From positions 62,001-126,000 of the forward strand of contig NZ_SIJC01000007.1 in NCBI RefSeq assembly GCF_010078385.1: a DNA stretch of 64,000 bases, written 5' to 3'. The first letter of the stretch is position 1; each line of letters begins with the position of its first letter. This document shows, one piece after another, positions 10,471 to 18,554 of this stretch. The notes beneath the pieces were generated by a model, which was not told the origin of the DNA, ran no database searches, and saw nothing but the letters and a program-made list of their open reading frames with translations. This DNA is from Chengkuizengella sediminis. GTDB taxonomy: Bacteria > Bacillota > Bacilli > Paenibacillales > KCTC-33759. Position numbers and translations under genes: made by a program.

Positions 10471-11139
10471 ATGGAGTATCAGCAAAACCAAACGTTTACA
10501 GGTGAGTATGAGGATACGTATAATCATTCGTTTCATAAGTTGATGAGAATGTTTACGATTTCTCTATTGATCTCATTTGTTGGGACTTTAGTAGGAACAC
10601 AAGTACCTGCTGCATTAATGTTTCCACTAGTGATTGTACAATTAGTAATGATTGTTGCCTCTATGTTTATCCGTCGTAGAGGAAAGCCAATTGGTTATGC
10701 ATTTACGTATACCTTCTGTTTTATAAGTGGGATTACATTGTATAGTATCATTGGTGCTTATGTGGCAGCAGGTGCAGGATCATTAGTTACTACAGCTTTA
10801 TTGTTAACTGTATTAATTTTTGTTGGGTTATCAGTATATGCCTATAATTCAAAAAGAGATTTTAGCTTTTTAGGTGGATTTCTTATGGTTGGGTTATTTG
10901 CATTAATTGGTCTTAGTATAATCGGAATATTTTTTCCAGCTTTACACTCAGGGACATTAGGACTTGCCATTTCATTTGCAGGGATTTTAATTTTCTCAGG
11001 ATTTATCTTGTATGATATTTCTCGTTATAAAAACGGAGTTGCAGACGAAATGATCCCACTAGCTGTGCTTAGTTTATATTTAAGTTTCATTAATTTATTT
11101 TTGTACTTGTTACAATTTTTGGGGTTATCCAGAGATTAA
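10471..11139 (+). CDS. Bax inhibitor-1/YccA-like membrane protein
   Basis: 222 residues from the ATG at 10471, which has a GAGGAG site 10 bp upstream. An in-frame ATG at 10414 adds 19 residues without a ribosome site and is rejected. Six to seven hydrophobic segments follow a short hydrophilic N-terminus. The C-terminal part GFILYDISRYKNGVADEMIPLAVLSL resembles the conserved YD.....G segment of the BI-1 family. Proposed role: membrane stress or ion (calcium) leak channel, by family only. Confidence 0.85.
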   Translation: MEYQQNQTFTGEYEDTYNHSFHKLMRMFTISLLISFVGTLVGTQVPAALMFPLVIVQLVMIVASMFIRRRGKPIGYAFTYTFCFISGITLYSIIGAYVAAGAGSLVTTALLLTVLIFVGLSVYAYNSKRDFSFLGGFLMVGLFALIGLSIIGIFFPALHSGTLGLAISFAGILIFSGFILYDISRYKNGVADEMIPLAVLSLYLSFINLFLYLLQFLGLSRD

Positions 11140-11158
11140 TATTGAGAGATATACAAGT

Positions 11159-11190
11159 AAGGCGCTGTCCATTTGATAGCGCCTTTTTTA
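11159..11190 (+). terminator. Intrinsic terminator after the Bax-inhibitor-like gene
   Basis: AAGGCGCT / AGCGCCTT stem with a short loop, followed by TTTTTT. Strong G+C stem in an AT-rich background. Confidence 0.92.
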
Positions 11191-11371
11191 CGTTTTAAAA
11201 TAGTTTTAACATTCCACCATGAGGAAATTGTCCCAACCATACCTCGATTGTTTTTATCACTTAAAAATAATTGAATGGTAACAGAGGAAATTTTTAGCTG
11301 TAAAATTTATCTAATCTATGGTTTAATAGAAATGCCAATTCTATAAAAAATTCATAGCAGGTGGTTGATTC

Positions 11372-12424
11372 GTGAGAATGAGAAGTTTAGGATTATTTAT
11401 CTTTGTATTATGTTGTTCGATATTTTTTGCTGGGTGCGCAGAAACCCTCCCAAATGAAGCAGAAGAAGTGATAGAAACCGTCGAAGTAGTTGAAGAAGAG
11501 CCAATTGTTGAAGAACCAATTGAGGAACCTGAGATTGATTATCCTTATGTTTTTCCGTTAACTGGAGTAGGAACTGAAGAGGAAGCAGTACAGCGTCCGG
11601 TTATGGTTATGGTAGAAAATTCGCCATTAGCAAGACCGCAGAGTGGATTACATTTAGCAGATGTTGTTTATGAGATTTTAGCTGAAGGTGAAATCACAAG
11701 ATTTGTATCTGTTTTTCAAAGTGAATCACCAGAAATCATTGGACCAGTTCGCAGTATTAGACCTTATTTTGTTGAGATTGGTGAAGGATTAGATGCATTA
11801 ATTGTACATGCTGGTTGGAGTCAGGAAGCGATGAATATGATTTCTGGGCGTGGTCTTCCTAATTTTGACGAAGTATATGGAGATGGTGCTTATTACTGGC
11901 GTAGTGATGATCGCAGACCTCCACATAATCTCTATACCAATACTGAATTAATACGTAAAGGTGCAGCAAATAAAGGATATCGTGATACATGGACAGATGT
12001 AGAAATGACGTTCGCAGATGTAGAGACAATACTTGATGGAGATCCTGCAAATCAAGTAGAAATCCCCTATCTTCTTGGATATAAAGTGAACTATGAATTT
12101 AACGAAGAAGAAAATGTGTACTATCGCTATATGGCGGGGGAAGCACATAAAGATCGTGAAACTGATGAGCAGTTAATTGCAAACAATATCCTCATCGCTG
12201 AAGCGAATCACTATATTTTAGACAATGTTGGACGAAGAGATGTGGATGTATACGGACCAGGAACAGGTTACATCATTCAATCGGGCAAAGTAAAATCAAT
12301 TACTTGGGAATATGTTCATGGGATCATTCGTGCTTTTGATGAAAACCAACAAGAGATTCCATTATTATCAGGTAAAACATGGATACATATTGTGCCTGTG
12401 GGTTCTGAGATTAAAATACAATAG
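11372..12424 (+). CDS. yerB: DUF3048 lipoprotein, YerB homologue
   Basis: 350 residues from a GTG start with an AGGTGG site 8 bp upstream. The N-terminus is a lipoprotein signal: positive MRMR, hydrophobic core, then lipobox FAGC with lipidation at Cys22. A Glu-rich linker follows, then the DUF3048 fold (RPVMVMVENSPLARPQSGLHLADVVYEILAEGE, GPVRSIRPYF, DDRRPPHNLY). The molecular function of the family is not established. In B. subtilis yerB lies just after purD and before yerC. Here the same pair is split by a PadR-HAAS-DUF4097 block, a radical SAM gene and others. Confidence 0.9.
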   Translation: MRMRSLGLFIFVLCCSIFFAGCAETLPNEAEEVIETVEVVEEEPIVEEPIEEPEIDYPYVFPLTGVGTEEEAVQRPVMVMVENSPLARPQSGLHLADVVYEILAEGEITRFVSVFQSESPEIIGPVRSIRPYFVEIGEGLDALIVHAGWSQEAMNMISGRGLPNFDEVYGDGAYYWRSDDRRPPHNLYTNTELIRKGAANKGYRDTWTDVEMTFADVETILDGDPANQVEIPYLLGYKVNYEFNEEENVYYRYMAGEAHKDRETDEQLIANNILIAEANHYILDNVGRRDVDVYGPGTGYIIQSGKVKSITWEYVHGIIRAFDENQQEIPLLSGKTWIHIVPVGSEIKIQ

Positions 12425-12517
12425 ATTTAGAACTATATTAAAGTTAATTCTTGATTGATAAAAAATTGACTGATCATAATACATAACTTATTTTTAGAAA
12501 AATATAAAAAATAGCAG

Positions 12518-12552
12518 AAAAGACCAAATCTCGTTTTGATTTGGTCTTTTAT
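12518..12552 (+). terminator. Intrinsic terminator after yerB
   Basis: 13-bp perfect stem AAAAGACCAAATC / GATTTGGTCTTTT around a 7-nt loop, ending in a T-run. Confidence 0.92.
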
Positions 12553-12712
12553 TAATACTTAACTGTAGATTTTTTATTGAATATGATAATAGCAGCATAA
12601 TAACGTTTAAGTTCATTTGTATAAAGATGCTAACTAAACAGAGTGTTAAGTGCATCTAATCTTCTGACTACCTAAAGAAGTTGATTATCCAAATTATATT
12701 TTTTTCAGTACC

Positions 12713-12741
12713 TTGCAATGTTCACTAGTGTGTAGTATCAT
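12713..12741 (+). promoter_or_regulatory. Promoter and operator candidate of the PadR-HAAS-DUF4097 operon
   Basis: -35 TTGCAA (12713-12718), 17-bp spacer, -10 TATCAT (12736-12741). The spacer contains the 8-bp palindrome CACTAGTG (12723-12730), well placed for repression by the PadR protein encoded downstream. PadR autoregulation is known for the family. The site assignment is inferred. Confidence 0.6.
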
Positions 12742-12823
12742 ATACATAATAAATTACAGGAAATTTTTTTGAACAACTACTATACATTAATCAATAGTGA
12801 ATATAAATGAAGGAGGTGGGGGC

Positions 12824-13141
12824 ATGAACGTTCAATTTAAAAAAGGAGTGCTGGAATTATGTGTTCTGGTTCTGATTTCTAAAAAGGATCAATACGGTTA
12901 TGAGTTAGCTCAAAATATTTCACGAAAAATTGAAGTTGCCGATGGAACGTTATACCCTCTTTTAAGAAGATTAACAAAAGAAGAATATTTATCTACTTAT
13001 TTAGCAGAATCATCAGAAGGACCTGCGAGAAAATATTACGCTTTAACAGAACATGGTAAGACATATATGAATTTGTTAGTTGAGGAGTGGCATCAATTTT
13101 CAAATGCCGTGAATGATTTTATAGAGGAGGTATTAAATTGA
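12824..13141 (+). CDS. PadR-family transcriptional regulator (copy 1)
   Basis: 105 residues from the ATG at 12824 behind a strong AGGAGGTGG site. A nine-residue upstream extension is rejected because it covers that site. Winged helix signature: KGVLELCVLVLISKKDQYGYELAQ, then VADGTLYPLLRRLTKEEYL and GPARKYYALTEHG, typical of short PadR-s2 proteins. It overlaps the next gene by 4 bp. PadR-HAAS pairs usually form a repressor/membrane-protein module. A degraded copy of its 3' end reappears at 14662-14766. Confidence 0.93.
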   Translation: MNVQFKKGVLELCVLVLISKKDQYGYELAQNISRKIEVADGTLYPLLRRLTKEEYLSTYLAESSEGPARKYYALTEHGKTYMNLLVEEWHQFSNAVNDFIEEVLN

Positions 13142-13689
13142 GTAAAAATGATTTTTTGAATCAATTAGAATTTTTATTAAAAGATGTGTATGAATCAGAT
13201 AAAAATGAAATTTTGTATGATTTTTTAGAACATTTTGATATCGGATTATCGAATGGAAAATCTGAAGAAGAGCTTGTTAGAGAGCTTGGAGATCCAAAAG
13301 TCATTGCAAAGGATTTATTGGCTGATTATAGAGTGACTAAGGCAGAAAAAGATAAATCAATCGGGAACATGTATAAAGCAATATTAGCAACTTTCAGTTT
13401 AAGTTTCTTTAATATCGTATTTATCGTCGGACCTGTCATCGGAATATTTGGAGTGTATTTAGCATTGTGTATCACTGCAGTTGTACTCACGATTTCTCCT
13501 TTGTTATTAATTCCAAATGTTATGTTTAACGGTTATGCAAATATTGAATTGAACTTTTTTGCATCGATTATGTTATGTGGCTTAGGGATTTTAATGAGCA
13601 TTGGTATGATTCATACAGGTAAATTCTTGTATAATGTAACACTTCGTTATATTAAATTTAACATTAAAACAATTAAGGGAGGAAAATAA
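13138..13689 (+). CDS. HAAS/DUF1700 membrane protein (copy 1)
   Basis: 183 residues from a TTG start that overlaps the padR stop, with AGGAGG 6 bp upstream. The N-terminal HAAS domain (about residues 1-66: FLNQLEFLLKDV, YDFLEHFDIGLSNGKSEEELVRELGDPKVIAKDLLADY) is a helical signalling module. Three to four membrane segments follow from residue 80 to 170. It ends 1 bp before the DUF4097 gene. Likely role: membrane partner linking the PadR sensor to the DUF4097 envelope protein. Confidence 0.9.
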   Translation: MSKNDFLNQLEFLLKDVYESDKNEILYDFLEHFDIGLSNGKSEEELVRELGDPKVIAKDLLADYRVTKAEKDKSIGNMYKAILATFSLSFFNIVFIVGPVIGIFGVYLALCITAVVLTISPLLLIPNVMFNGYANIELNFFASIMLCGLGILMSIGMIHTGKFLYNVTLRYIKFNIKTIKGGK

Positions 13690-13690
13690 A

Positions 13691-14632
13691 ATGAAAAAAT
13701 TTGCTTTCTTAGGTATCATTTTAATCATTGTAGGAGCTGTAGGGGCATTCGTTTTTATAGACGGTGCGTTTGAAACGGTTGATATTTTTGAAGAAAAAAT
13801 AGCATCGGGTAATCAATATAAAAATATTGAAATTGATACGAGTTCAGTAGATGTGAATGTTATACCAACAGACAAAGAAGAGTTAAGAGTTATGTTAAGT
13901 GGTGAAGTAAGCAGTCGATATGAAGAGGTATATGACTTGGTATTGAAAGAAATGGGAGATACGTTACAAATCGAGTTAAAAGAAAAGAATATTTTTTTTA
14001 ATGTAGGGTTTGTCATTAATAACGTAGATCTACAAGTAGAAATTCCTCAAAAACTATATGACTCATTTAAAGTTGATGTAACTTCTGGAGATATTGAAGT
14101 TGCACAATTACAAGCAAATGGCCTTATATTATCTACGAGCTCAGGAGACGTTAAAATTGAAGAATTAAATGCAAATGATGTTGAGTTAACTGCTACTTCT
14201 GGAAATATCTCAGCTAAAAATGGAGTCATATCTTCAAATATATTAATCGAAACATCAAGCGGTGACATTGACGCAGAAAATATAATCACTAATATACTTA
14301 CTATGGAAGTAACTAGTGGTAATATTGAATTTACCAATAATACAGTAAAAACATCAAACTTACAAACATCAAGTGGTAATATAACCATATATAATGATGA
14401 GCTTAAAGGAGATATAAAAGCCAAAACAACGAGTGGTGATATCACAATTGATTTGGAACAAGAAAATGAATCATTAATACTTGATTTTAAAACCTCTTCG
14501 GGAGACGTGGATATTAGAAGAGAAGGGTATTTATTTGAGGAGAAATCTGATTCGCGAGCAATCGGGAAAATGGGTTCTGGAAAATATAATATAGAAGCAA
14601 GAGCTTCATCTGGAGATATTACTTTAAAATAA
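13691..14632 (+). CDS. DUF4097 beta-helix protein, membrane-anchored (copy 1)
   Basis: 313 residues. An N-terminal hydrophobic segment (residues 4-24, FAFLGIILIIVGAVGAFVFI) anchors or exports the protein. From about residue 130 there are roughly ten repeats of the type TSSGDI / TSGNI every 17-20 residues, the adhesin-like DUF4097 beta-solenoid. The function of the family is not established. Co-expression with PadR and HAAS suggests an envelope stress module similar to liaG-type genes. Confidence 0.9.
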   Translation: MKKFAFLGIILIIVGAVGAFVFIDGAFETVDIFEEKIASGNQYKNIEIDTSSVDVNVIPTDKEELRVMLSGEVSSRYEEVYDLVLKEMGDTLQIELKEKNIFFNVGFVINNVDLQVEIPQKLYDSFKVDVTSGDIEVAQLQANGLILSTSSGDVKIEELNANDVELTATSGNISAKNGVISSNILIETSSGDIDAENIITNILTMEVTSGNIEFTNNTVKTSNLQTSSGNITIYNDELKGDIKAKTTSGDITIDLEQENESLILDFKTSSGDVDIRREGYLFEEKSDSRAIGKMGSGKYNIEARASSGDITLK

Positions 14633-14661
14633 TAATAAATGGAATTTTATTAGTTAAACCT

Positions 14662-14766
14662 TACGTTATAACTAAATATGGTACAAAATAGATGAATTTG
14701 TTAGTTGAGGAATGGAACCAATTTTCAAATGTAATTAATGATTTTATAGAGGGGATATTAAAATGA
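14662..14766 (+). pseudogene. Remnant of a second padR copy (3' end only)
   Basis: 14692-14766 reads MNLLVEEWNQFSNVINDFIE and four more residues, near-identical to the last 24 residues of PadR copy 1 (MNLLVEEWHQFSNAVNDFIE). Upstream, 14662-14691 still aligns with the padR DNA, but carries an in-frame stop and substitutions. The 5' four-fifths of the gene, including the helix-turn-helix, is missing. It marks the left edge of a tandem duplication of 12.8-14.66 kb. Confidence 0.85.
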
Positions 14767-15893
14767 ATAAAAATGAATTTTTGAAACAATTAGAATTTTT
14801 ATTAAAAGATGTACATGAAGCAGACAGACGTGAAATTTTGTATGATTTTTTGGAGCATTTTGATATCGGGTTAGCGAATGGAAAATCTGAAGAAGAGCTT
14901 GTTAGAGAGCTTGGAGATCCAAAAGTCATTGCTAAGGATTTATTATCTGACTATAGAGTGACCAAAAATGAAGATAAACCAAATGGAAATAAATACAAAG
15001 GGATACTAGCAAATTTCAGACAAAGTGTTTTTAAAACGATTGATATTTTTGAGGAAAGAATAGTATCTGGAGAAACATATAATAATATTTATATTAAAAC
15101 GGGTTCAACAGATGTAATCGTTGTACCAACAGTTAAAGATGAAATCAAGGTTAGATTAAGTGGTGAAGCTAGCAAGCGATATGAAGATGTATTCTCTTTG
15201 AATTTAAAAGAAATGGGAGACACTTTACAAATTGAATTAAAACAAAAATCGGTTCTTTTTACTGTAGGATTTTCAATAATTAAGGTTGATCTATATTTAG
15301 AAATTCCACAAAAACTATATGATTCATTTAAAGTAGATTTATCCTCGGGAGACATAGAAGCTAAAGAATTACAAGCAAAAGAGCTAATTTTATCCACAAG
15401 CTCTGGGGATGTTGAGATTGAAGGATTACAGGGGAATAATGTAAAGTTATATTCGGCATCTGGAAATGTTGGGGTACAGGATGGAAACGTATCTTCTAAT
15501 ATCTCCATAGGATCGTCAAGTGGTGACATCAAGTCCGAAAACATAACCGCAAACTCATTAACAATGGAAGTGTCAAGTGGTAAGATTGAATTCACAAATA
15601 GTGAAGTAAAAACATCAAATATAGAAACATCAAGTGGTAATATAACAATATACAACGATGAGCTTAAAGGGGATATAAAAGCAACTACGACTAGTGGAGA
15701 TATCACAATTGACCTAGAAGAAACAAATGAATCTCTAGCAATTGATTTTAAAACCTACTCAGGAGATGTTGATGTAAAAAGAGATGGTTATTTATTTGAC
15801 AAGAAATCTGATTCAAGAGCAATTGGGAAAATTGGTTCTGGAGAATATAACATAGAAGCAAGAGCTTCATCTGGAGATATTACCTTAAGATAA
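14763..15893 (+). CDS. HAAS-DUF4097 fusion protein without membrane segments (copy 2)
   Basis: 376 residues. Residues 1-75 match the HAAS domain of copy 1 almost residue for residue (LEFLLKDV, KSEEELVRELGDPKVIAKDLL). From residue 90 on (TIDIFEERIVSGETYNN) it matches DUF4097 copy 1 from its residue 28 to the end, including about ten SSGDI/TSGDI repeats. What lies between in copy 1, the three to four membrane helices of HAAS and the export/anchor segment of DUF4097, is gone. No signal peptide or membrane segment is seen, so the product should be cytoplasmic. The frame is intact over 1.1 kb, and protein-level conservation suggests it was kept after the deletion. No full padR precedes it. Confidence 0.88.
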   Translation: MNKNEFLKQLEFLLKDVHEADRREILYDFLEHFDIGLANGKSEEELVRELGDPKVIAKDLLSDYRVTKNEDKPNGNKYKGILANFRQSVFKTIDIFEERIVSGETYNNIYIKTGSTDVIVVPTVKDEIKVRLSGEASKRYEDVFSLNLKEMGDTLQIELKQKSVLFTVGFSIIKVDLYLEIPQKLYDSFKVDLSSGDIEAKELQAKELILSTSSGDVEIEGLQGNNVKLYSASGNVGVQDGNVSSNISIGSSSGDIKSENITANSLTMEVSSGKIEFTNSEVKTSNIETSSGNITIYNDELKGDIKATTTSGDITIDLEETNESLAIDFKTYSGDVDVKRDGYLFDKKSDSRAIGKIGSGEYNIEARASSGDITLR

Positions 15894-15935
15894 TATGACA
15901 TAAAATGAATGATATTTAATTAGTCAAACCTTAAA

Positions 15936-15978
15936 CACCTAAACGTTAGGTGGAGTTGATTCTTCATCTAACGTTATA
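15936..15978 (+). terminator. Hairpin after the HAAS-DUF4097 fusion, terminator-like
   Basis: AACGTTAGGTG (15942-15952) pairs with CATCTAACGTT (15965-15975) with one G-T wobble and is followed by the weak T-tract ATATTTAT. A competing small hairpin, CACCTAA/TTAGGTG, lies at 15936-15952. Confidence 0.6.
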
Positions 15979-16025
15979 TTTATGTGTATAAGGTATTATT
16001 TATAATTTGAGTAGGTGGGTATTTC

Positions 16026-16907
16026 ATGGAGTTGCATATCAAAGTGCCAAAACAAATATTAACAAAAGCGTCAGGTTATTTAAAAGGTTATACCCATACT
16101 TTAAATCCTTATGCAGGTTGTTCCTTCTCTTGTAAATACTGTTATGTCCGAGAAATGCCAATAGCGAAATTTAAAGGTGAAGAATGGGGGACTTGGGTGG
16201 ATGTGAAAAAAGGAGCTTCTGATTTACTTAAAAAAGAACTAACGAAAGCTAAAAATAAAGGACCTGTTCATATTTTCATGTCGTCCAGTACAGACCCTTA
16301 TCAACCAGCAGAAGCAAATCATTTCATTACTCGTTCACTTTTAGAAGTTATGGTTGAGATACAACCTGATTTTTTGTTTGTGCAAACTAGAAGCCCTCTA
16401 GTGACAAGGGATATACAATATTTTAAACAATTAAAAGATCGTATACTCATTAGTATGACGACAGAAACAGACTTAGATGAAATGCGTAAATTATTTACTC
16501 CAAGTGCACCTCCAATTGCAGCAAGGTTTAAAGCTTTGAAAGATTTAAAAGAAGCTGGAGTACCAATACAAGCAGCAATTTCACCTGTACTGCCGAGTTC
16601 AGAATCATTTGCAGAAAAATTGTCATCAGTTGTATCTCGTGTCTGTATTGATGATTATTTCATGGGCGATGGAACCCAGGGGAAAAGGACAAAAAGATTA
16701 GGAATTCAACAGATTTATGAAAAAGAAAAAATAGAAGAATGGTATGATCCTTCTGCATATTTACGAGTGAAGAAACAACTGGGTAACTACTTTTCAGAAG
16801 ATCAGATTTTTGTGAGTCAGGAAGGTTTTCTTCCGATAATAAATTATAAAAACAATCACATCCTTGAATCGGATTTACTTAAGTTAATTATAGAAAAGAA
16901 CGTATAG
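16026..16907 (+). CDS. Radical SAM protein, SplB-like
   Basis: 293 residues. The Fe-S cluster motif CSFSCKYCYV (CxxxCxxC) is at residues 32-41, following NPYAGC, as in the SplB/Rv2578c-type radical SAM proteins sometimes annotated as DNA repair photolyase. SSSTDPYQPAE and MTTETDLDEMRKLFTPSAPP are further family blocks. The substrate is unknown. True spore photoproduct lyase is longer and has an extra cysteine, so repair activity is not asserted. It ends at a shared hairpin with the convergent basic-protein gene. Confidence 0.88.
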   Translation: MELHIKVPKQILTKASGYLKGYTHTLNPYAGCSFSCKYCYVREMPIAKFKGEEWGTWVDVKKGASDLLKKELTKAKNKGPVHIFMSSSTDPYQPAEANHFITRSLLEVMVEIQPDFLFVQTRSPLVTRDIQYFKQLKDRILISMTTETDLDEMRKLFTPSAPPIAARFKALKDLKEAGVPIQAAISPVLPSSESFAEKLSSVVSRVCIDDYFMGDGTQGKRTKRLGIQQIYEKEKIEEWYDPSAYLRVKKQLGNYFSEDQIFVSQEGFLPIINYKNNHILESDLLKLIIEKNV

Positions 16908-16932
16908 AGGTGTTTGGTTCTCCATACGTTCT
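16897..16932. terminator. Bidirectional hairpin between convergent genes
   Basis: AGAACGTAT (16897-16905) pairs with ATACGTTCT (16924-16932). The stop codon of the radical SAM gene lies inside the hairpin. A-rich and T-rich flanks make it usable in both directions. Confidence 0.6.
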
Positions 16933-16946
16933 AAACAAAAATTCCA

Positions 16947-17534
16947 TTATCTTTTTGCTCTTCTTTTTCTATTTTTTGATTTTGAACTTGATCGTTTAAG
17001 ATTAGATGATTTCCTTCTTGAAGAGCCGGATTTTCTTCTTTTTCTTCGTCTTCTTCTTCTCCTACTTCTATCCTCTAAGAGTGCTGCTTCTGCAGCAGTA
17101 GCTGCTGCCGCTCCTTTTCCGAAAGAGCCCAAAAGTAGCTTAAGCATAGGGGAAAACTGTTGAAGTTGTTTCATAAAACCATTCATTTTATTAATCGTAT
17201 TAAAGATTCCTTCAACTCCACCTAATTTATCAACCATCGCTCTAATATCACCAATGGGTAAATTGGCTAATGGGTTACTTCCTCCTCCTGTAGGTGTTGA
17301 TGATTGAACAGGAAGATTTAGATCTCGTGTCTCATTGAACGGCGCCGCCTGTGCTCCGTTGTTAAATGGGGTTTGTGCTCCATTGTATGGGACAGCGGGA
17401 GGGTAATTTGTATTCGCTGGGATCTGACCTGCATCCGTTTCATTTCTAATACCCGCTTTATAATAACCGTTATTTGGTGGAGTTGCATGTGTCACTGGTC
17501 TACGATATTGATTATGTCTTCTCAATTTGCCCAC
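16947..17534 (-). CDS. Basic, low-complexity protein, possibly spore-associated (YqfQ/VrrA-like)
   Basis: 195 residues, not recognised with certainty. The N-terminal third is rich in Asn, Pro and Gly. The middle (about residues 90-140, PLANLPIGDIRAMVDKLGG, then FNTINKMNGFMKQLQQFSPM) is a helical block like those of YqfQ/VrrA-type Bacillales proteins. The last 45 residues are almost entirely Arg, Lys and Ser. This tail suggests binding to nucleic acid or to an acidic surface. Such proteins occur in spores of related bacteria, but this assignment is tentative. It is an isolated gene on the minus strand. Confidence 0.6.
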   Translation of the reverse strand: MGKLRRHNQYRRPVTHATPPNNGYYKAGIRNETDAGQIPANTNYPPAVPYNGAQTPFNNGAQAAPFNETRDLNLPVQSSTPTGGGSNPLANLPIGDIRAMVDKLGGVEGIFNTINKMNGFMKQLQQFSPMLKLLLGSFGKGAAAATAAEAALLEDRSRRRRRRRKRRKSGSSRRKSSNLKRSSSKSKNRKRRAKR

Positions 17535-18235
17535 AATCCTTTTTTATAGGTATCCTTAAAAAGAGAATGACAAAATTTTATTAAGGTTACCTACTTATGA
17601 TTTTGTTATACAATATGTAGTAGGCATTCGTGACGTATGGACGATTGTCACGGTTTACAAAAAAAAATTTAGAGGAAATTTAAAAAGTACCCTTTTGATC
17701 ACGAAGTGAGAACTTTGCAGTAACACGACATCGAATTTTGCCCTCACATTTGAAGTCCGGTGCTCATGTAACAATCTACATTCCGCTCCAGCTTCTTCAT
17801 GTTCGAACAAACTTCTTGGTGCTGAAAAGGGAACTTTTCGGCAAAGGATTTGCTGATGTCGACGTTGTCCACATGGATGTGGATGTGTTTAGTCGAGGTA
17901 CATTAGCACCCTTTTGCCAGCTTAAGAATGTGACTGGTATTAAGTAGGGATCACGAAGTGATCCCCAAAGGTAGATCGGCCAGTTCATGAATGATCTGAG
18001 CCTATATTACGCTCATGTAAAAGTCTACACTTGCTGAACCCCAAAAAGTTCATCTTGTTCCCCGTTCATGGACGAATTGTTGTGGATGTAATTATTCAAT
18101 TTTAGTGCCCTTTTATTTATCGTATTCCATTCTATTCTGTAAAGTATATGTAATTGAACGTTTGAATGCATTAGTCACTTAAAGTATGATATGATAAAAT
18201 AGAAGAAAAAGATGTACATAGGGGATGAATTAAAG
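17535..18235. repeat. Palindrome- and repeat-rich intergenic block
   Basis: Seven hundred bases with no convincing gene. It contains a direct repeat GCTCATGTAACAATCTACA (17762-17780) / GCTCATGTAAAAGTCTACA (18011-18029), 17 of 19 identical. There are several stem-loops: 17820-17843 (TGCTGAAAAG / CTTTTCGGCA with a GGAA loop), 17869-17882 (CCACAT-GG-ATGTGG) and 17948-17966 (GGGATCAC-GAA-GTGATCCC). Part of the last hairpin recurs at 17698 (GATCACGAAGTGA). A 69-codon frame at 17738-17947 has no recognisable family and lies across the hairpins. The block looks like a dispersed intergenic repeat element. Confidence 0.55.
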
Positions 18236-18526
18236 ATGCAATTAAAGAAATTTAATGATAAATCCATAGAACAACTATTTGAAGCCATTTTATCTTTAGA
18301 AGATATTGAGGAATGTTATGTTTTCTTTGATGATTTATGTACCGTCAACGAAATTCAATCGCTATCACAACGACTAGAAGTGGCTCGTATGCTGAGAAAA
18401 GGAAGTACTTACAATCAGATCGAAGCGGAAACAGGGGCAAGCACAGCTACAATTTCCAGAGTGAAAAGATGTTTGAATTACGGAAATGATGGTTATAAAA
18501 TGGCGTTGGAACGTATCAAAAAGTAA
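18236..18526 (+). CDS. yerC: TrpR-like protein YerC/YecD
   Basis: 96 residues from the ATG at 18236 (MQLKKFNDKSIEQLFEAI), matching the start of B. subtilis YerC. An ATG 24 bp upstream is rejected because the AGGGGAT site fits the downstream start. The TrpR-type helix-turn-helix is clear: LSQRLEVARMLRKGSTYNQI, then TGASTATISRVKRCLNYGNDGY. In this family the protein is a DNA-binding regulator of unknown target. It follows yerB in B. subtilis, so this is conserved synteny interrupted by inserted genes. Confidence 0.95.
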   Translation: MQLKKFNDKSIEQLFEAILSLEDIEECYVFFDDLCTVNEIQSLSQRLEVARMLRKGSTYNQIEAETGASTATISRVKRCLNYGNDGYKMALERIKK

Positions 18527-18554
18527 TGAAAGAGTGTCCATCAGGAGGAGACAT

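Noticed and set aside
17738-17947. A 69-codon frame on the plus strand in the repeat-rich block
   Set aside because: It spans several palindromes, has no recognisable family and no good ribosome site. Its Asp-Val-rich stretch simply reflects the hairpin sequence.
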